A stretch of DNA of 60,000 nucleotides from Cryptomeria japonica (lineage: Eukaryota > Streptophyta > Pinopsida > Cupressales > Cupressaceae): assembly GCF_030272615.1 (NCBI RefSeq), contig NC_081411.1, positions 37,796,640-37,856,639 of the forward strand, given 5' to 3'. Shown here piece by piece: positions 12,521 to 23,033 of the stretch (its first letter is position 1; the number at the start of each line of letters is the position of its first letter). Both the position numbers and the translations under genes were made by a program. The notes under the pieces were generated by a model. It saw nothing but the letters and a program-made list of their open reading frames with translations, was not told where the DNA came from and ran no database searches.

Positions 12521-13830
12521 TGTTGGCATTATGGGTGAATTGACTATGTGTGGCATTGATGTTTTGTCATTGATGTCAACACTAGTTGTTACTGGCAGAC
12601 AAACTTATACTAACTGATATGGATGGTTACCGACAGATAGGTTACCGGTATAAGATCTAGTGTTACCGGCAAAAGAGATTATCTATTGGACACTTCCGGC
12701 ATGTTTGGATCAGTAAAGTATATTGGATTTCATGAGTTATGTGCTCCATAAGCATGTTTTGGTTAGTTGGTATTGGCTTGATAATTGGATATTATCATAC
12801 ACACTATTCAACCCTTATTGAAACTTGTTAATGGCTTTACCGACAGAGCTTTCATTGAGGAATCATGATAAGATGCACAATTGGTGTTGGTGTAGCTTCT
12901 TTGAGGATTTCAGGATACTGAAGATGTTCGTTGATCATTCTTCAATTACTTGAAGACATTTATTTAGCATGGTGGACCTAGAATAGGTCTAATACCTATC
13001 TAGGTTATGGACCAATATCATGCTAGTGTGTACTCTACACGTTACCTGGATGATTTGAGATGTCTTATGGATTTATTTTTATTGTTTTGATCTTAAGCCG
13101 ACATGGCATATCATTGTAGTAAGGAATTATGTAATGATATTACTGTAATATCTTTAGGTGGCCAACCTAATTGGTTTAGGACTTAGGGTTTGTATAAATA
13201 AGAGGTAGAAACTATTTGTAAAGTATCATGGTTATTGGAAAGGTCATGATCAAGGAATGTAATGTGCGAATATTGTAATATCATCAGACAGAGGAGTTGA
13301 TTGAGCATTGGTGATCGGATTGCTTTCAGAAGAGGATTTAGTCCTCCGACATTGAGCTTAATCGGGACTATAATTAGGCATAGTAGATGCTATTTCCAAA
13401 AGTTCACTCTATTGGATTGTTGTCCATTTATCTTGAGAAGGTTGTAGCCTCTCTGTAATTAGTGAGACTCTTTTTGTAATGAGTAGTACGCTCTAGGTAG
13501 TGTGCCTTCCTGCAAGTGTAGGCCCCTCATTGTAACACATACTTTCTATAGAAGTATCATCTGACTGTGGGTAGGCTTCCCACCATGGTTTTTCCCTTTT
13601 CAAGTTTCCCATGTACAAATCATGGTGTTATGTGGTATGGTTGCTTTGCATTGATTGTTTGGTTAATTGTTAAGTTGCATTGTTTACCAGTATCTATTTC
13701 TACCGGCATCTTTTTGTGCTTTACCAGTATTTGATTTGTTTAAGGTTATATTGTGGATTAAAATTTATAATCTTTTAACAACTGATTCACCCCCCCCCCC
13801 CGTCTTAGTTGTTCACCGGTTATCCCAACA
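12521..13830 (+). repeat. 3' LTR of Copia B
   Basis: 1310 bp, TGTTGGCATTATGGG...TATCCCAACA. Closely matches the 5' LTR at 5045-6318; differences include a 12-C run at 13790-13801 where the 5' copy has 6 C, and several small indels. After it the G LTR resumes. Confidence 0.92.
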
Positions 13831-14313
13831 AAAATAGCCTAGGGAGATAGATCACTTTGGCTATTTTTTCTGAGAAAGAAAATTCTTATGAATGAAACCC
13901 TAGATCTTAATTTTGAATTAATTATGCCTTTATTACAACCTAGGAATTGAATTTCCCACCAATATTTTGCGGTTAAGCATTATAATATCATAGAATTGTG
14001 CTCCCAAAATTTTAGGAAAAAAGCTGAGGACCATATGCACTCCCGCCACGGTCCGACAAACTTTTCACCAAATTTTTAGGGCCGTTAGATATGATGGTAT
14101 TAAAGAGAATCCCAAAGTTACAATTGATTTTGAGATGTTTTAATATGCAAAATTGGGCTTTAAAGGTTGAAATAGGATATAATTAGGGTTTATGATTAAA
14201 TGATTTATTGGAGGAATAAAATAAAAAGGGGCACACTTAGGGTATGGGGCCCAATTTTATAATGTATGAAGTGATGAATATGAATTTAGATTTAATTAAA
14301 TTAATTAATTAAA

Positions 14314-14862
14314 TGTTGGCAGTGGGCCAGCATCCCTCGCAGAGATTCACAACATGGTTTAACAGCCTCCTGTGGATTCTATAAGTCTAGTGGTTGTATC
14401 GGGCATTGACAGGTCGATCTTTTGGTGCAACGCAACTATAGCTTGTAACAAGTGGTATCAGAGCTTGGTCACAAGTTCGAATCATGTAGGCCACAACGAG
14501 TGACTCTAGGAGGGGGATTGTTGGTAGTGGGCCAGCGTCCCTCGCAGAGATTTGCGACCTGGTTTAGCAGGCTCCAGTGGATTCTATAAGTCTAGTGGTT
14601 GTATTGGGCATTGACAGGTCGATCTTTTGGTGCAATGGCAACTCTAGCTTGTAACAAGTGGTATCAAAGCTTGGTCACAATTTTGAATCACGCAGGCCAT
14701 GGCGAGTGACTCTAGGAGGGGGATTTTTGGAAATGGGCCAACGTCCCTCACAGAGATTCGTGACCTGGTTTAGCAACCTCCAATGGATTCTATAAGTCTA
14801 GTGGTTGTATCGGGCATTGATAGGTCAATCTTTTGGTGCAATGACAACTCTAGCTTGTAACA
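14314..14862 (+). mobile_element. Tandem TRIM (three LTRs, two internal domains)
   Basis: Three near-identical repeats of 137-138 bp (14314-14450, 14519-14656, 14725-14862), each running from TGTTGG (TTTTGG in the third) to TTGTAACA. They are separated by two 68-bp internal segments. Each internal segment begins AGTGGTATCA(G/A)AGC, a primer binding site, and ends CTAGGAGGGGGAT, a polypurine tract. This is the plan of a terminal-repeat retrotransposon in miniature, joined as a tandem through a shared LTR. Flanks TTAAA (14309-14313) and TTGAA (14863-14867) form a 4 of 5 duplication. The intact G LTR at 21570-21590 lacks the insert. Confidence 0.88.
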
Positions 14863-14948
14863 TTGAATTTTTAAAGGGAAATTAGAAATGCTAACCTAAG
14901 TGTGAAATTGTACCACCCTAGCAAGGGTGTACAATTTATGACACTACA

Positions 14949-16493
14949 TTTACTCCTCACTTTAGTGGTCATATGACACTATATGCATATGCAAGATAAA
15001 GTAAAGAAAAGTAAACATTCATGAAAAAGTATATATCTACAGGTTGCCCGATGAAGCTCCCAATAGTATCTGCAGTAAACAGTTAGGATCCGCACCCTAC
15101 AAAACCACATGTTAGATAAAATATCAAAATCACCTAAATTATTACTAAGGAAGGTGATGAAAATTCAAGGGTAGCTATATTGCCCCCTTGTTTCGGCTTG
15201 CTAATTCTAGTGAATTGAAACAGGGTATCATGTTTACCACATCAAATTGTGAAAAAAGATTGATGACAAATGGTCACAAGAAGATTTGATATAAGATAAA
15301 AAATTAATGGAGAATCATTTGGTAAGAAAGAGAACTAAGCCTCAATTCCAACACAACAAAGAGTGTGAGGATTTGAGAGCTCTCTAGCACAAGATGAAAG
15401 ATTTAAATGGAAACAAATGCAAAGAGAAGGAAGAAGAGACAAAAAACATGAATACACACTTGGGTGATCCATAAAAAGGAACCATGGATATCTTGCCCCT
15501 ATAAATATGTGATCCATGCAAATAAGGACATAGAAAACTAGCCCCCAGAGTCTGTCTGGGTGATCCATGTAAGGGAGGAGAGTGATAACACCATTAGTTC
15601 CACTCAACCTTGTGCATGCGTGTGCAAGTAGAACAAGGATACCTACCTCCAACACCAAGAATATATCCATCATGCAACAATGTCATAAATCCAAGCAAGA
15701 GAGGGAGTACTCTTCAAGACAAGATAAGATAGTTGAAAAGAGATATCTTGCTATATAAGTGCAAAGGAGATCCTTGGAGGAGAAGAGATCTTTGTTCAAA
15801 AGACATCTACCTTCAAGAGGAGTTGTCTTAGACAAATATAGTTCTAGAAGGAATGGATGCAAGAGCTTTGAAAAGATGAGAGGATTGAGATGAAATCAAA
15901 GAGAGATTATTTATAACAACACTCTTCTAAAATAAGGAAAGAGATTCTTATCAGGGATATGCACGTGCACAAAATAGAAGGGTTTATTATAAAAGATACT
16001 ACTCAATGAAGAAAAGAAACTGATGAATGATCAAAGACTTCCAACACCAAGGATGAGGTCCCAATTAAGGATATGTACTTAAGATCCCCATTAGGTATTC
16101 TTGTTCCAATATGAAAGAAGGAATTCAAATATGAATACACCTCTACAATCAATAAGAAATCCTTATAGAAGACACTACTTCACAAAGGGGAAATTATAAT
16201 CCTAAGAAGAATAGATGTTTGAAATCACTCTTGCCCCCCATATCTATGGAGAAGAGATGAGATAGAAATAGGCTATTATGTTGGTTCCAAAAGTATGATT
16301 GCACATTTAATTATACCATCATGAATGACAATGAGCCCCCAGTAAATGAGCTTACCAATGTCACATAATGATGAGCAACATAATAGCCATTAATGTTATT
16401 TAAAGACATGATAGATTGAATGAGGTATTTGAATTTGACATGTTAAATGCTCTACTATAAGTGAGATTAATAATATGTATAATATTATGAAGC
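14949..16493 (-). other. Non-coding 3' internal region of G
   Basis: No convincing reading frame; a 112-codon minus-strand ORF at 15335-15673 shows no recognisable domain and is probably fortuitous. On the minus strand the region carries purine tracts with GGGGGC near 15183, 15543, 16228 and 16333. It ends next to the LTR with AAAGTGAGGAGTAAA (14949-14963), the likely polypurine tract. Confidence 0.55.
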
Positions 16494-16662
16494 TTAAGGG
16501 TCTTTAGAAAGAGAGAATTTTTTAGGAAAAGAATAGGCCACTAAGTCACACTTCTTGTGCACACAAGAAATCTTAGGAGAGGGAAAAGTATAATTCATTA
16601 GAGCCTTATTCCTAGAAGAAGGAATTTTAGAATGAGTAGAAAATAAAGCCTCATAAGTGGGA

Positions 16663-18345
16663 TTAGAAATATCTTTCATAAAGAGATGTGTTCATCACAA
16701 AGATTTCCTTATGAGGTGGATGAGTCTTGAAAGAAGTAAAAGATGATTTAATAGATGTGAGCTCATCAACACTACTAAATATAGAATTCACATTGAGATA
16801 TGGTCTTTTAGATTCTTTGGTGGACTTAGAAGGATTATATTCAATTCCAAATGAAGCTTCATGTGTATTATGTTCTAAAAGAACTTTAATTCCTTGTTCA
16901 TTTGCACCACAAAAATTGCCATCATAGCCACTCTTAGATAAACTATGAAAACTAGGACCATAAAGGGATGCCAAATTGGAAAGAGTTGGTGATACCCCAT
17001 AGGTCTCAGTGCTATATGAATTAGAGGAATTATTTGAAGAATTATTTGAATTAGAAGAAGCCAAAAAGTTGTTACTTACTTGCCTAGACAAGGTGGGTTT
17101 CTCTTTAGGTTCTTCTTTAGATTTTTTCTTCTCAGTCTTAGATCCTTTCCAAGATACTCTATAATCTCCTATAAAAGTAGTGATAAAGTCTAGAGATCCC
17201 CAATCATCATCTGAGAGCACTCCTTTGAGATAAAATATATCCTTGGGAGGAGATTTTGATTGAGTAGAAGAATCGGGAGTACTAGAGGGAACAAGATCAT
17301 TAAAGGAAGTAGATGTATTTCAATAAGTAGAAGGATTAGAAGAATAATGTGAAGTAGTTGAACAAGAAGATCCAGATTTTAATGATTCTTGAGGTTTGAG
17401 AGCGAACAAGGTGTATGTTGTATTGTTATAAATGAATTTGAGTTGCCTATGCAAAGTTGAGGAGACAACTCGCATGCTATGAATCCAAGGTCTCCCTAAT
17501 AGAAGGTTATATGTCAAATTACCAAGGATTAGATGAATAGGTGTAGGTAACACAATAGGACCTACCCTAACAGGCAAGGTTATGACACCTAGACATTGTT
17601 TTGCAACATTATCAGAGAATCAAATAGTAAGAGAAGAAGGTTTGATGAGAGAATGATCCACTTTAATATTATCCAATAAGACCACACCACAAACATTAAG
17701 GCCATATCCATTGCCCACAAGGGTTCATCTTATAGCACTATCATTGATAATAACCACAATCATAACAAGATCATATTGATTTTGGATTTTAGGAGAAGGT
17801 AACTCATCTTGTGTGAATACAATTTGAGCTTTGGATTTGTTTGTAGGATCAATCAAAGCAGACATTATATTAGATGTCACTGCAAGTGGCACATCTAAGT
17901 TTTTCAAAGCATCTTGTAACATCCCATGATAAGTAGGTGAATTTTGAACCAAATCCCAAATAGAAATCTTAGCAGGAATGGCCTTAAGTTGTTAAATGAG
18001 ATCATACTCCTTACTAAGGGTTGATATACGAGGTGCTTGTGGAAGAATAGTTTGAGAGGGAGAAAGTGAATTTGGGATAAATTGAGGAGGACTAGGTTGC
18101 CTATTGTTTCTTGTATTGTAAGTATGAGCAACTGTGTGATAACTCTCTCCAGTAATTTTCTTAGCATACTCATAAGGGCTCTTAGTAGGATAACCTCCTT
18201 GTACAGTAATAATAGGTTTCCTAGGAGTGCAAAAAGAATCATTAGCATAACCACCTTGAACCACTAAGATAGGCTTACATGGGGAATTTTGAGAAGGACA
18301 AGCACCTTGAACTGTGAAGAGGGGTTTATTAGGTGTTTCATTCAC
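16663..18345 (-). pseudogene. G gag-protease remnant (Tat/Athila-like)
   Basis: One minus-strand frame from 18345 down to 16663, broken by in-frame stops. 18345-17992: Pro/Gln-rich segment with three copies of a KPxxxVQGxY motif. 17991-17725: linker with IWDLVQNSPTYHGMLQ, a block that precedes the protease in plant Gypsy elements. 17720-17320: retropepsin-like domain with LNVCGVVLLDN and LLLGRPWIHSM. The residue aligned with the catalytic Asp is Gly (GGC at 17713-17715), so the protease would be dead. 17220-16663: Ser/Asn-rich tail with a WGSLDFI motif and no known domain. No RT follows. The gag core with a zinc finger was not identified. Confidence 0.7.
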
Positions 18346-18668
18346 ATGTATAAAATTGATTGAGCATGGTTTAGGAATATCAAAGGTTTCCTTAGAAGAA
18401 GAATTAATAAGATTGTTGGAATAATTGTTGATAGTCTCTTATTGCACTAAAATGTTATCATAGATAAGATTAATTTTAGGAGAGAGACTAGGAGTAGGCA
18501 TTGATGTTTTAAGAGCAAAAGTATTAGTAGGGAAGGTCATATCATCCTCTATCATCAAATGATCTACATTGGGAATAGAGTCTCTAGGAGAAGGATCAAC
18601 ATTACTCTTTAAAGTCTCACCTTTGAGAGGGAAATCTTTGAAAGAGATGTCAATAATCTCACCATGAA

Positions 18669-19529
18669 CTAAGGTATCCTATGAGTAGAACCAAGTTGAG
18701 GAGAGCGAGATGCTTTACCTTTAGAGAAAAAATGATTGAGATTCATGGAAGATGAGATGCTATCAAGGGAGTTATGAATCATGATTTTATCCCCTTTGGC
18801 TAAGGTTCTCTCATGGGGTAGAGAATAATCAACACCTTCTTCTAATGGTTCATCCCAAATAGTGAGATCATTGAAAGGAATATCTTGCACAAAGATGTCC
18901 AGATTGTTATTGCCAATTTCGGGAGAAGGAATAACATTGTTTATTAATTCTTCATCCTTAGGAGGGAGAGAATCACTACATGTATTTAAATCATCCTCTT
19001 TCCTCAAAATATCTTCAATAGGATCTTTAGAGGAGAGAGAATTAAGGAAATTTATTATGATTTCATCTTCTTTCTCTAAGGCGTCTTTAGGCGTAAGGAA
19101 AACTTTAGGAGAAGGGAAAGCATTTCTCATTAATGCATCATCTCCAGTGCAAATTTTGTTGGAATCAAAAGAGGAAATGTCATCACTAAGAAAAGTAGGG
19201 ACAATACCATCTTCTAGCACAAAATTAACCTCATGAGGGGAGTATTCTTTAGGAGGGAGATTAATATCTTTCTCCAAAGCTTCATGCTTAGGAAGGAGAT
19301 CTTTGGAAGAAGTGCTCACAACCTCTTGTTGTACTAAGATGTCCCCATTAGTAAGACCAAATTCAAGAAAAGATAAGTCAATGTCCACCAATACCTTTTC
19401 ACTTAGAGAAGCATCATTTAAAGAAGGTAAAGTAACATTAATAACGGTGTTTATTATACCATCCTCTTCCTCTAAGATAGCTAGATGGGAAGGGCACATT
19501 TTAGGAGAATTGTCAAGATCACTCTTCAA
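18669..19529 (-). CDS. Acidic repeat-like ORF of G, unknown function
   Basis: 286 codons from ATG at 19529 to a stop at 18669, intact. It lies upstream of the gag-protease remnant and in a different frame. The peptide is rich in Asp, Glu, Ser and Leu and is built of loose repeats: (L/S)P(P/S)K followed by an acidic stretch and a DxII or DxLM block (for example LTPKDALEKEDEIIINFL and LPPKDEELINNVIPSP). No transmembrane segment, zinc finger or catalytic motif is seen. It could be a divergent gag N-terminal part or an accessory protein. I do not recognise it. Confidence 0.5.
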   Translation of the reverse strand: MKSDLDNSPKMCPSHLAILEEEDGIINTVINVTLPSLNDASLSEKVLVDIDLSFLEFGLTNGDILVQQEVVSTSSKDLLPKHEALEKDINLPPKEYSPHEVNFVLEDGIVPTFLSDDISSFDSNKICTGDDALMRNAFPSPKVFLTPKDALEKEDEIIINFLNSLSSKDPIEDILRKEDDLNTCSDSLPPKDEELINNVIPSPEIGNNNLDIFVQDIPFNDLTIWDEPLEEGVDYSLPHERTLAKGDKIMIHNSLDSISSSMNLNHFFSKGKASRSPQLGSTHRIP

Positions 19530-20010
19530 ATCTTCATCCTTAGAGCATGGGAGAGTTTTGAATGGATTGGTAAGGACTCATTTAGGTAGAAAAATATTGT
19601 AATAGATAGGAAGAGGTTCTTTAGGAGAAGGAAAAATTGAAACAAGGGAAGTTAGCCCATTATCACATTTACGAAATGAATGCATCATGACAAAAGTTTT
19701 CCACTTTAAAATCATAACATATGCAAAATAGAAGGAAATGTTCAATTTTAATCAATGAAAGCACTCTAAATGTTGATTTAGAAAATGACATTTATGAGTG
19801 AAATGTGTTCCAAAATCAGATCTAAAATGAATGATCCAAATTAAGCTATCCACAAGTTTAATTTTAAATTGAAAAATTAGGGTTTTAACAAAATTGACCT
19901 CTATATTTTGAAATTGGCAAGGAATTGAAACTTGTAAATGTAAATTTGAAATAGAAATAGAAAAACACTCAGATCCAAGAACATAAATCAGAACTAAAGA
20001 AGTTTGGATT

Positions 20011-20028
20011 CATGTTGGGTTCACCAAA
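20011..20028 (-). other. Putative primer binding site of G
   Basis: Minus strand TTGGTGAACCCAACATG lies two to three bases after the LTR end (CCCCCACA at 20030). Position fits a primer binding site. I cannot name the tRNA. Confidence 0.5.
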
Positions 20029-20029
20029 A

Positions 20030-21692
20030 TGTGGGGGTGGGAAAAGAGAGATAGGGTGACTAGGACCTAATCCTAATTTTACCAACACATTGAGAATACG
20101 AAAGAGCCTAGGGAGATAGATCACTTTGGCTAATTCTTGTGAGAAAGAGAGAGACAAGGATTATCTCTTAGGGTTTCTACTCCTCTTGTTGCAACTGATG
20201 ATAAAAACTAGGGTTTGAATAATCAACTAGACTAGGAGATACAGAATGAAGCATACATGAACTCAGGATTGAACAAACTTGCAGATCTAAAACTGAGATA
20301 CTAAAATCAGAAAATGGGGAGGATTCAAGATGTGTACCTGATGCTGCAAATTGACCAAAACTGACTAGGACCAGGGTGCCATGTCGCTATCCCTAATGAT
20401 CTAACAGAAACTTGTAACTGGAGGATTACAAATCTGATAACCTGAGGCTACAACTTCTCAAATTTGACTACAAAATGGAGGGACCAGGGTGACACACCCT
20501 TGTCCTTAACATTTTTCTACACTTCTGAGACTTCTAGCTGGTTCCAATTCCTTTTCCTGATCCGGAACTACCTTCGAGATGCCTATTTCTGTACCTACAA
20601 TTGAAAAGGGAAGGTTAGGGTTGCTATATAGGGTTTTGCCTTCGTCAAACCCCTATGTTGGTGATTTCCACCTCCATATAAAGCCAATTTGTATAGTAAA
20701 ATAGTGTGTGCAAGAATCTTGTGTGCATGCAAGACCTTGGGATGAATGTAAACAGTCTAGAGTAATCCTAAAGAGTAAACCCTAAATGCTTGTAATTGAA
20801 AAAGTAAATACTCTAAATCAATGATGCAAAGTGATCTAAAGAATGAATCTAAATATGAAAATTTATTTAAATAAGCTCATACAAATACTTGAAAATAACA
20901 TGAAATCATACCAATCCCCAAGGGAGAGATATTGCAACTAGATCTCCTATTAGTCTTCAATGTCTTCAAGGCTCCTAATTGATGATGAATTCTTGATGAA
21001 ATGTTGTTGAATGTTGTTGAATGTTGTTGAATATTATTGAAGACTCCACATAGGCTCCTCTTTCACTACATAGAAGGCTCCTTATTCTTGCGTTGTAGAA
21101 AATTCCCTTAGATTAGATAGATCTTTGCTGCCTTCAAATGAAGAAAGAAAGCTCCTATGTCTGAAAACCTAGATCTTAATTTTGAATTAATTATGCCTTT
21201 AGGTCGACCTAGGAATTGAATTTCCCACCAATCTTTTGGGTTTAAGCATTATAATATCATAGAATTGTGCTCCCAAAATTTCAAGAAAAAAGTCATGGAC
21301 CATGTTCACTCCTGCCACAGTCCGACCAACGTTTCACCAAACTTTTTTGGTCCATTAGATATGATGATATTAAAGTGAATCCCAAAGTTACACATTATTT
21401 CAAGGTGTTTTAATATGTGAAAATGGGCCTTAAAGGTCTAAATAGGACATAATTAGGGTTTATGATTAAATGATTTATTAGAGGAATAAAATAAAAAGGG
21501 GCACACTTAGGGTAAAGGGCCCAATTTTATAATATATGAAGTGATGAAATATGATTTTAGTTTTAATTAAATTAATTAATTATATTCTTAAGGGAAATTA
21601 GAAATGCAAGATGGAAGAAACACTAAGGTGGGTGCTAACCTAAGTGTGAAATTGTACCACCCTAGCAAGGGTGTACAATTTACAACACTACA
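20030..21692 (-). repeat. 5' LTR of G
   Basis: 1663 bp. On the minus strand it starts TGTAGTGTTG (21692) and ends CACCCCCACA (20030). It matches the interrupted 3' LTR. It includes a block of about 1 kb (20142-21142) missing from the other copy, and a four-unit 10-bp tandem repeat at 21003-21042. The AT-rich stretch TTTTAATTAAATTAATTAATT near 21563 is shared with the 3' copy, where the TRIM inserted. Confidence 0.88.
21003..21042 (+). repeat. 10-bp tandem repeat
   Basis: TGTTGTTGAA repeated three times followed by a diverged TATTATTGAA; lies inside the G 5' LTR, within the part absent from the 3' LTR. Confidence 0.9.
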
Positions 21693-22812
21693 AGTAGGTT
21701 TCAATAGAGCGGTTGGATTATGATATTGATCCAATGTTCTCCAATATTCTTCGATTTGTGGAATTGGTTTGGATCTATCATACATGTTATTTAGATGTGT
21801 ATCACGATCACTTCGTTTGGGATTTGATTACTCTGGAGATATCATTTGTTCTAGTAAGCCTTTTGGTCACTGGTAAGGGTTTTACTGGTAGAGCTTTGTT
21901 GAAGATCTTTTGATGCACATGATAAGTGGTGTTAGCAAGGCTTCTAGATGGCTTTCGGGGTGTTCTTGGCTATATTGTTCATGTTTCTATTCATTGGTAG
22001 TATTAGATTTGGGTCTAGACCTAATGCTATCTCATTCTAGTAGGTTATGGACCGGTTTATGTAATGTATTGGTGGATGATCTTGATGCATTTCTAGTTGG
22101 ATCAATTGATTGGATTATGTTGTTTTGGTATTAGGCTGACTTGGTTGATCATTGGATTGTAGGTTTATGTTATGAATTTATTGTATTATCTTTTAGGTGG
22201 TCGACCTAATTGTTTAGGTCTTAGGTTGGTATAAATATGATGTAAGATCTATTTGTAGATCATGGGTTTTTGGGATATAGGATTATCAGTATGCGAATAA
22301 GGTTGTAATCATATCTAGAGGTTTTGGTTGATCATAGGTGATCTAATTGGGTTGGTGAAAGAGGTTTAACACCTCCAAGACTGAGCTTAACCGTAACTGT
22401 ATTCAACCAGAGGAGATGCTATTCTTATAGTTCACTCCTCTTTTTGGATTGTAGTCTTGATTTATTTTGTAGTCAGTGAGGCTCCTTTTGTGATGAGTAG
22501 TACGCTCTAAGATATTGGCCTTCTTGCATGTGCAGGCCCCTATTTTTGTAATCACATACTTAGTGCATAAGTATTATCTGACTATGGGTAGGCTTCCCAC
22601 TATGGTTTTTCCCTAACCGAGTTTTCCACGTACAAATCTTAGTGTTATCTTTTGTCGATGGTTGGTAAATGTTCTATGGTTTATAGTTGTGCTTAACTGT
22701 TGTATCTGCTATTCTAGTAATAAGGTTTTAATGCTTACATTTCTATAATTTGTTAACAACTAATTCAACCCCACCCTCTCAGTTGTTCATTGATTATCTG
22801 AGCTATCTAGCA
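21693..22812 (+). repeat. 5' LTR of Copia C, remaining part
   Basis: Continues the LTR begun at 4874 after the G insertion (duplicated AGTAG at 21693-21697). It contains TATAAATA near 22230, the TTCCCACTATGGTTTTTCCC block and a C-rich run before the end, and stops ...ATCTAGCA at 22812. The order and spacing of blocks match the B LTRs. Confidence 0.82.
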
Positions 22813-22814
22813 AT

Positions 22815-22826
22815 TGGTATCAGAGC
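22815..22826 (+). other. Primer binding site of Copia C
   Basis: TGGTATCAGAGC two bases after the LTR end; complementary to initiator Met tRNA. Confidence 0.88.
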
Positions 22827-22868
22827 TTGGTCCTTTATGCAGAAGCTTAATTGCTTGAGGAAGATCCT

Positions 22869-23033
22869 ATGGCATCTAATAGTTCAAGTTCATAAATTTC
22901 ATCTATAGCTATTTTCCAGAGAGAAATTCTAGGCCTTGATGGAACAAATTACAGAGTATGGGAGATTCAGATGGAGACTCATCGGACATGTCTTGGTAAG
23001 GATATTTGGGAGATCACTTAGAAAGGATATTCA
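22869..23033 (+). pseudogene. Copia C gag, N-terminal fragment
   Basis: ATG at 22869. The peptide contains REILGLDGTNYRVW and ETHRTCLGKDIWEIT, matching the gag start of B residue for residue over long runs. In-frame TAA and TAG stops are present. It is cut after about 55 codons by the LTR of E (TGTAGG at 23034). The rest of this gag was not found downstream. Confidence 0.85.

Larger units (their letters stand above)
5045..13830 (+). mobile_element. Copia element B
   Basis: Complete in outline: 5' LTR 5045-6318, primer binding site 6321-6332, one gag-pol frame from 6377 to 12151, a tail with several purine tracts, polypurine tract 12509-12519, 3' LTR 12521-13830. It sits in the 3' LTR of G between 5044 and 13831; the intact G LTR shows the uninterrupted site near 20100. 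The flanks AAAC/AAAA give only an imperfect duplication. RT is split by an LTR-like insert at 9396-10961. Many stops and at least one frameshift make it inactive. Confidence 0.95.
4970..14948 (-). repeat. 3' LTR of G, interrupted by Copia B and a TRIM
   Basis: Pieces 4970-5044, 13831-14313 and 14863-14948 align in order with the 5' LTR at 20030-21692. For example the phrase around 5010-5040 matches 20070-20100, CCTAGGGAGATAG occurs at both 13838 and 20107, and the block from CTAGATCTTAATTTTG to the terminal ACTACA is shared. Compared with the 5' LTR it lacks about 1,000 bp (20142-21142), with a 7-bp AGAAAGA at both break points. Confidence 0.85.
4970..21692 (-). mobile_element. Non-autonomous Gypsy-type LTR element G
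   Basis: Two matching LTRs on the minus strand (5' LTR 20030-21692, 3' LTR 4970-14948 interrupted) enclose an internal region at 14949-20029. The flanks GGTAG/AGTAG form a 4 of 5 target duplication inside the LTR of Copia C. The internal region has gag-to-protease remnants and an unusual acidic ORF. It has no reverse transcriptase, RNase H or integrase, so the element would need proteins from elsewhere. Copia B and a TRIM later inserted into its 3' LTR. Confidence 0.8.
4874..23033 (+). mobile_element. Copia element C, 5' part only, split by Gypsy G
   Basis: The 5' LTR starts TGTTGGC at 4874 within L-left pol (left flank AAAGT). It is interrupted at 4970-21692 by G, resumes at 21693 and ends at 22812. 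A primer binding site and the first 55 codons of gag follow. At 23034 the element is cut by Gypsy E. The remaining gag-pol and the 3' LTR of C were not found in the window, so C is truncated or deleted. Confidence 0.75.

Noticed and set aside
15335-15673. 112-codon minus-strand ORF in G
   Set aside because: Hydrophobic/Cys-rich composition with no motif, in a region with purine tracts and no coding continuity.
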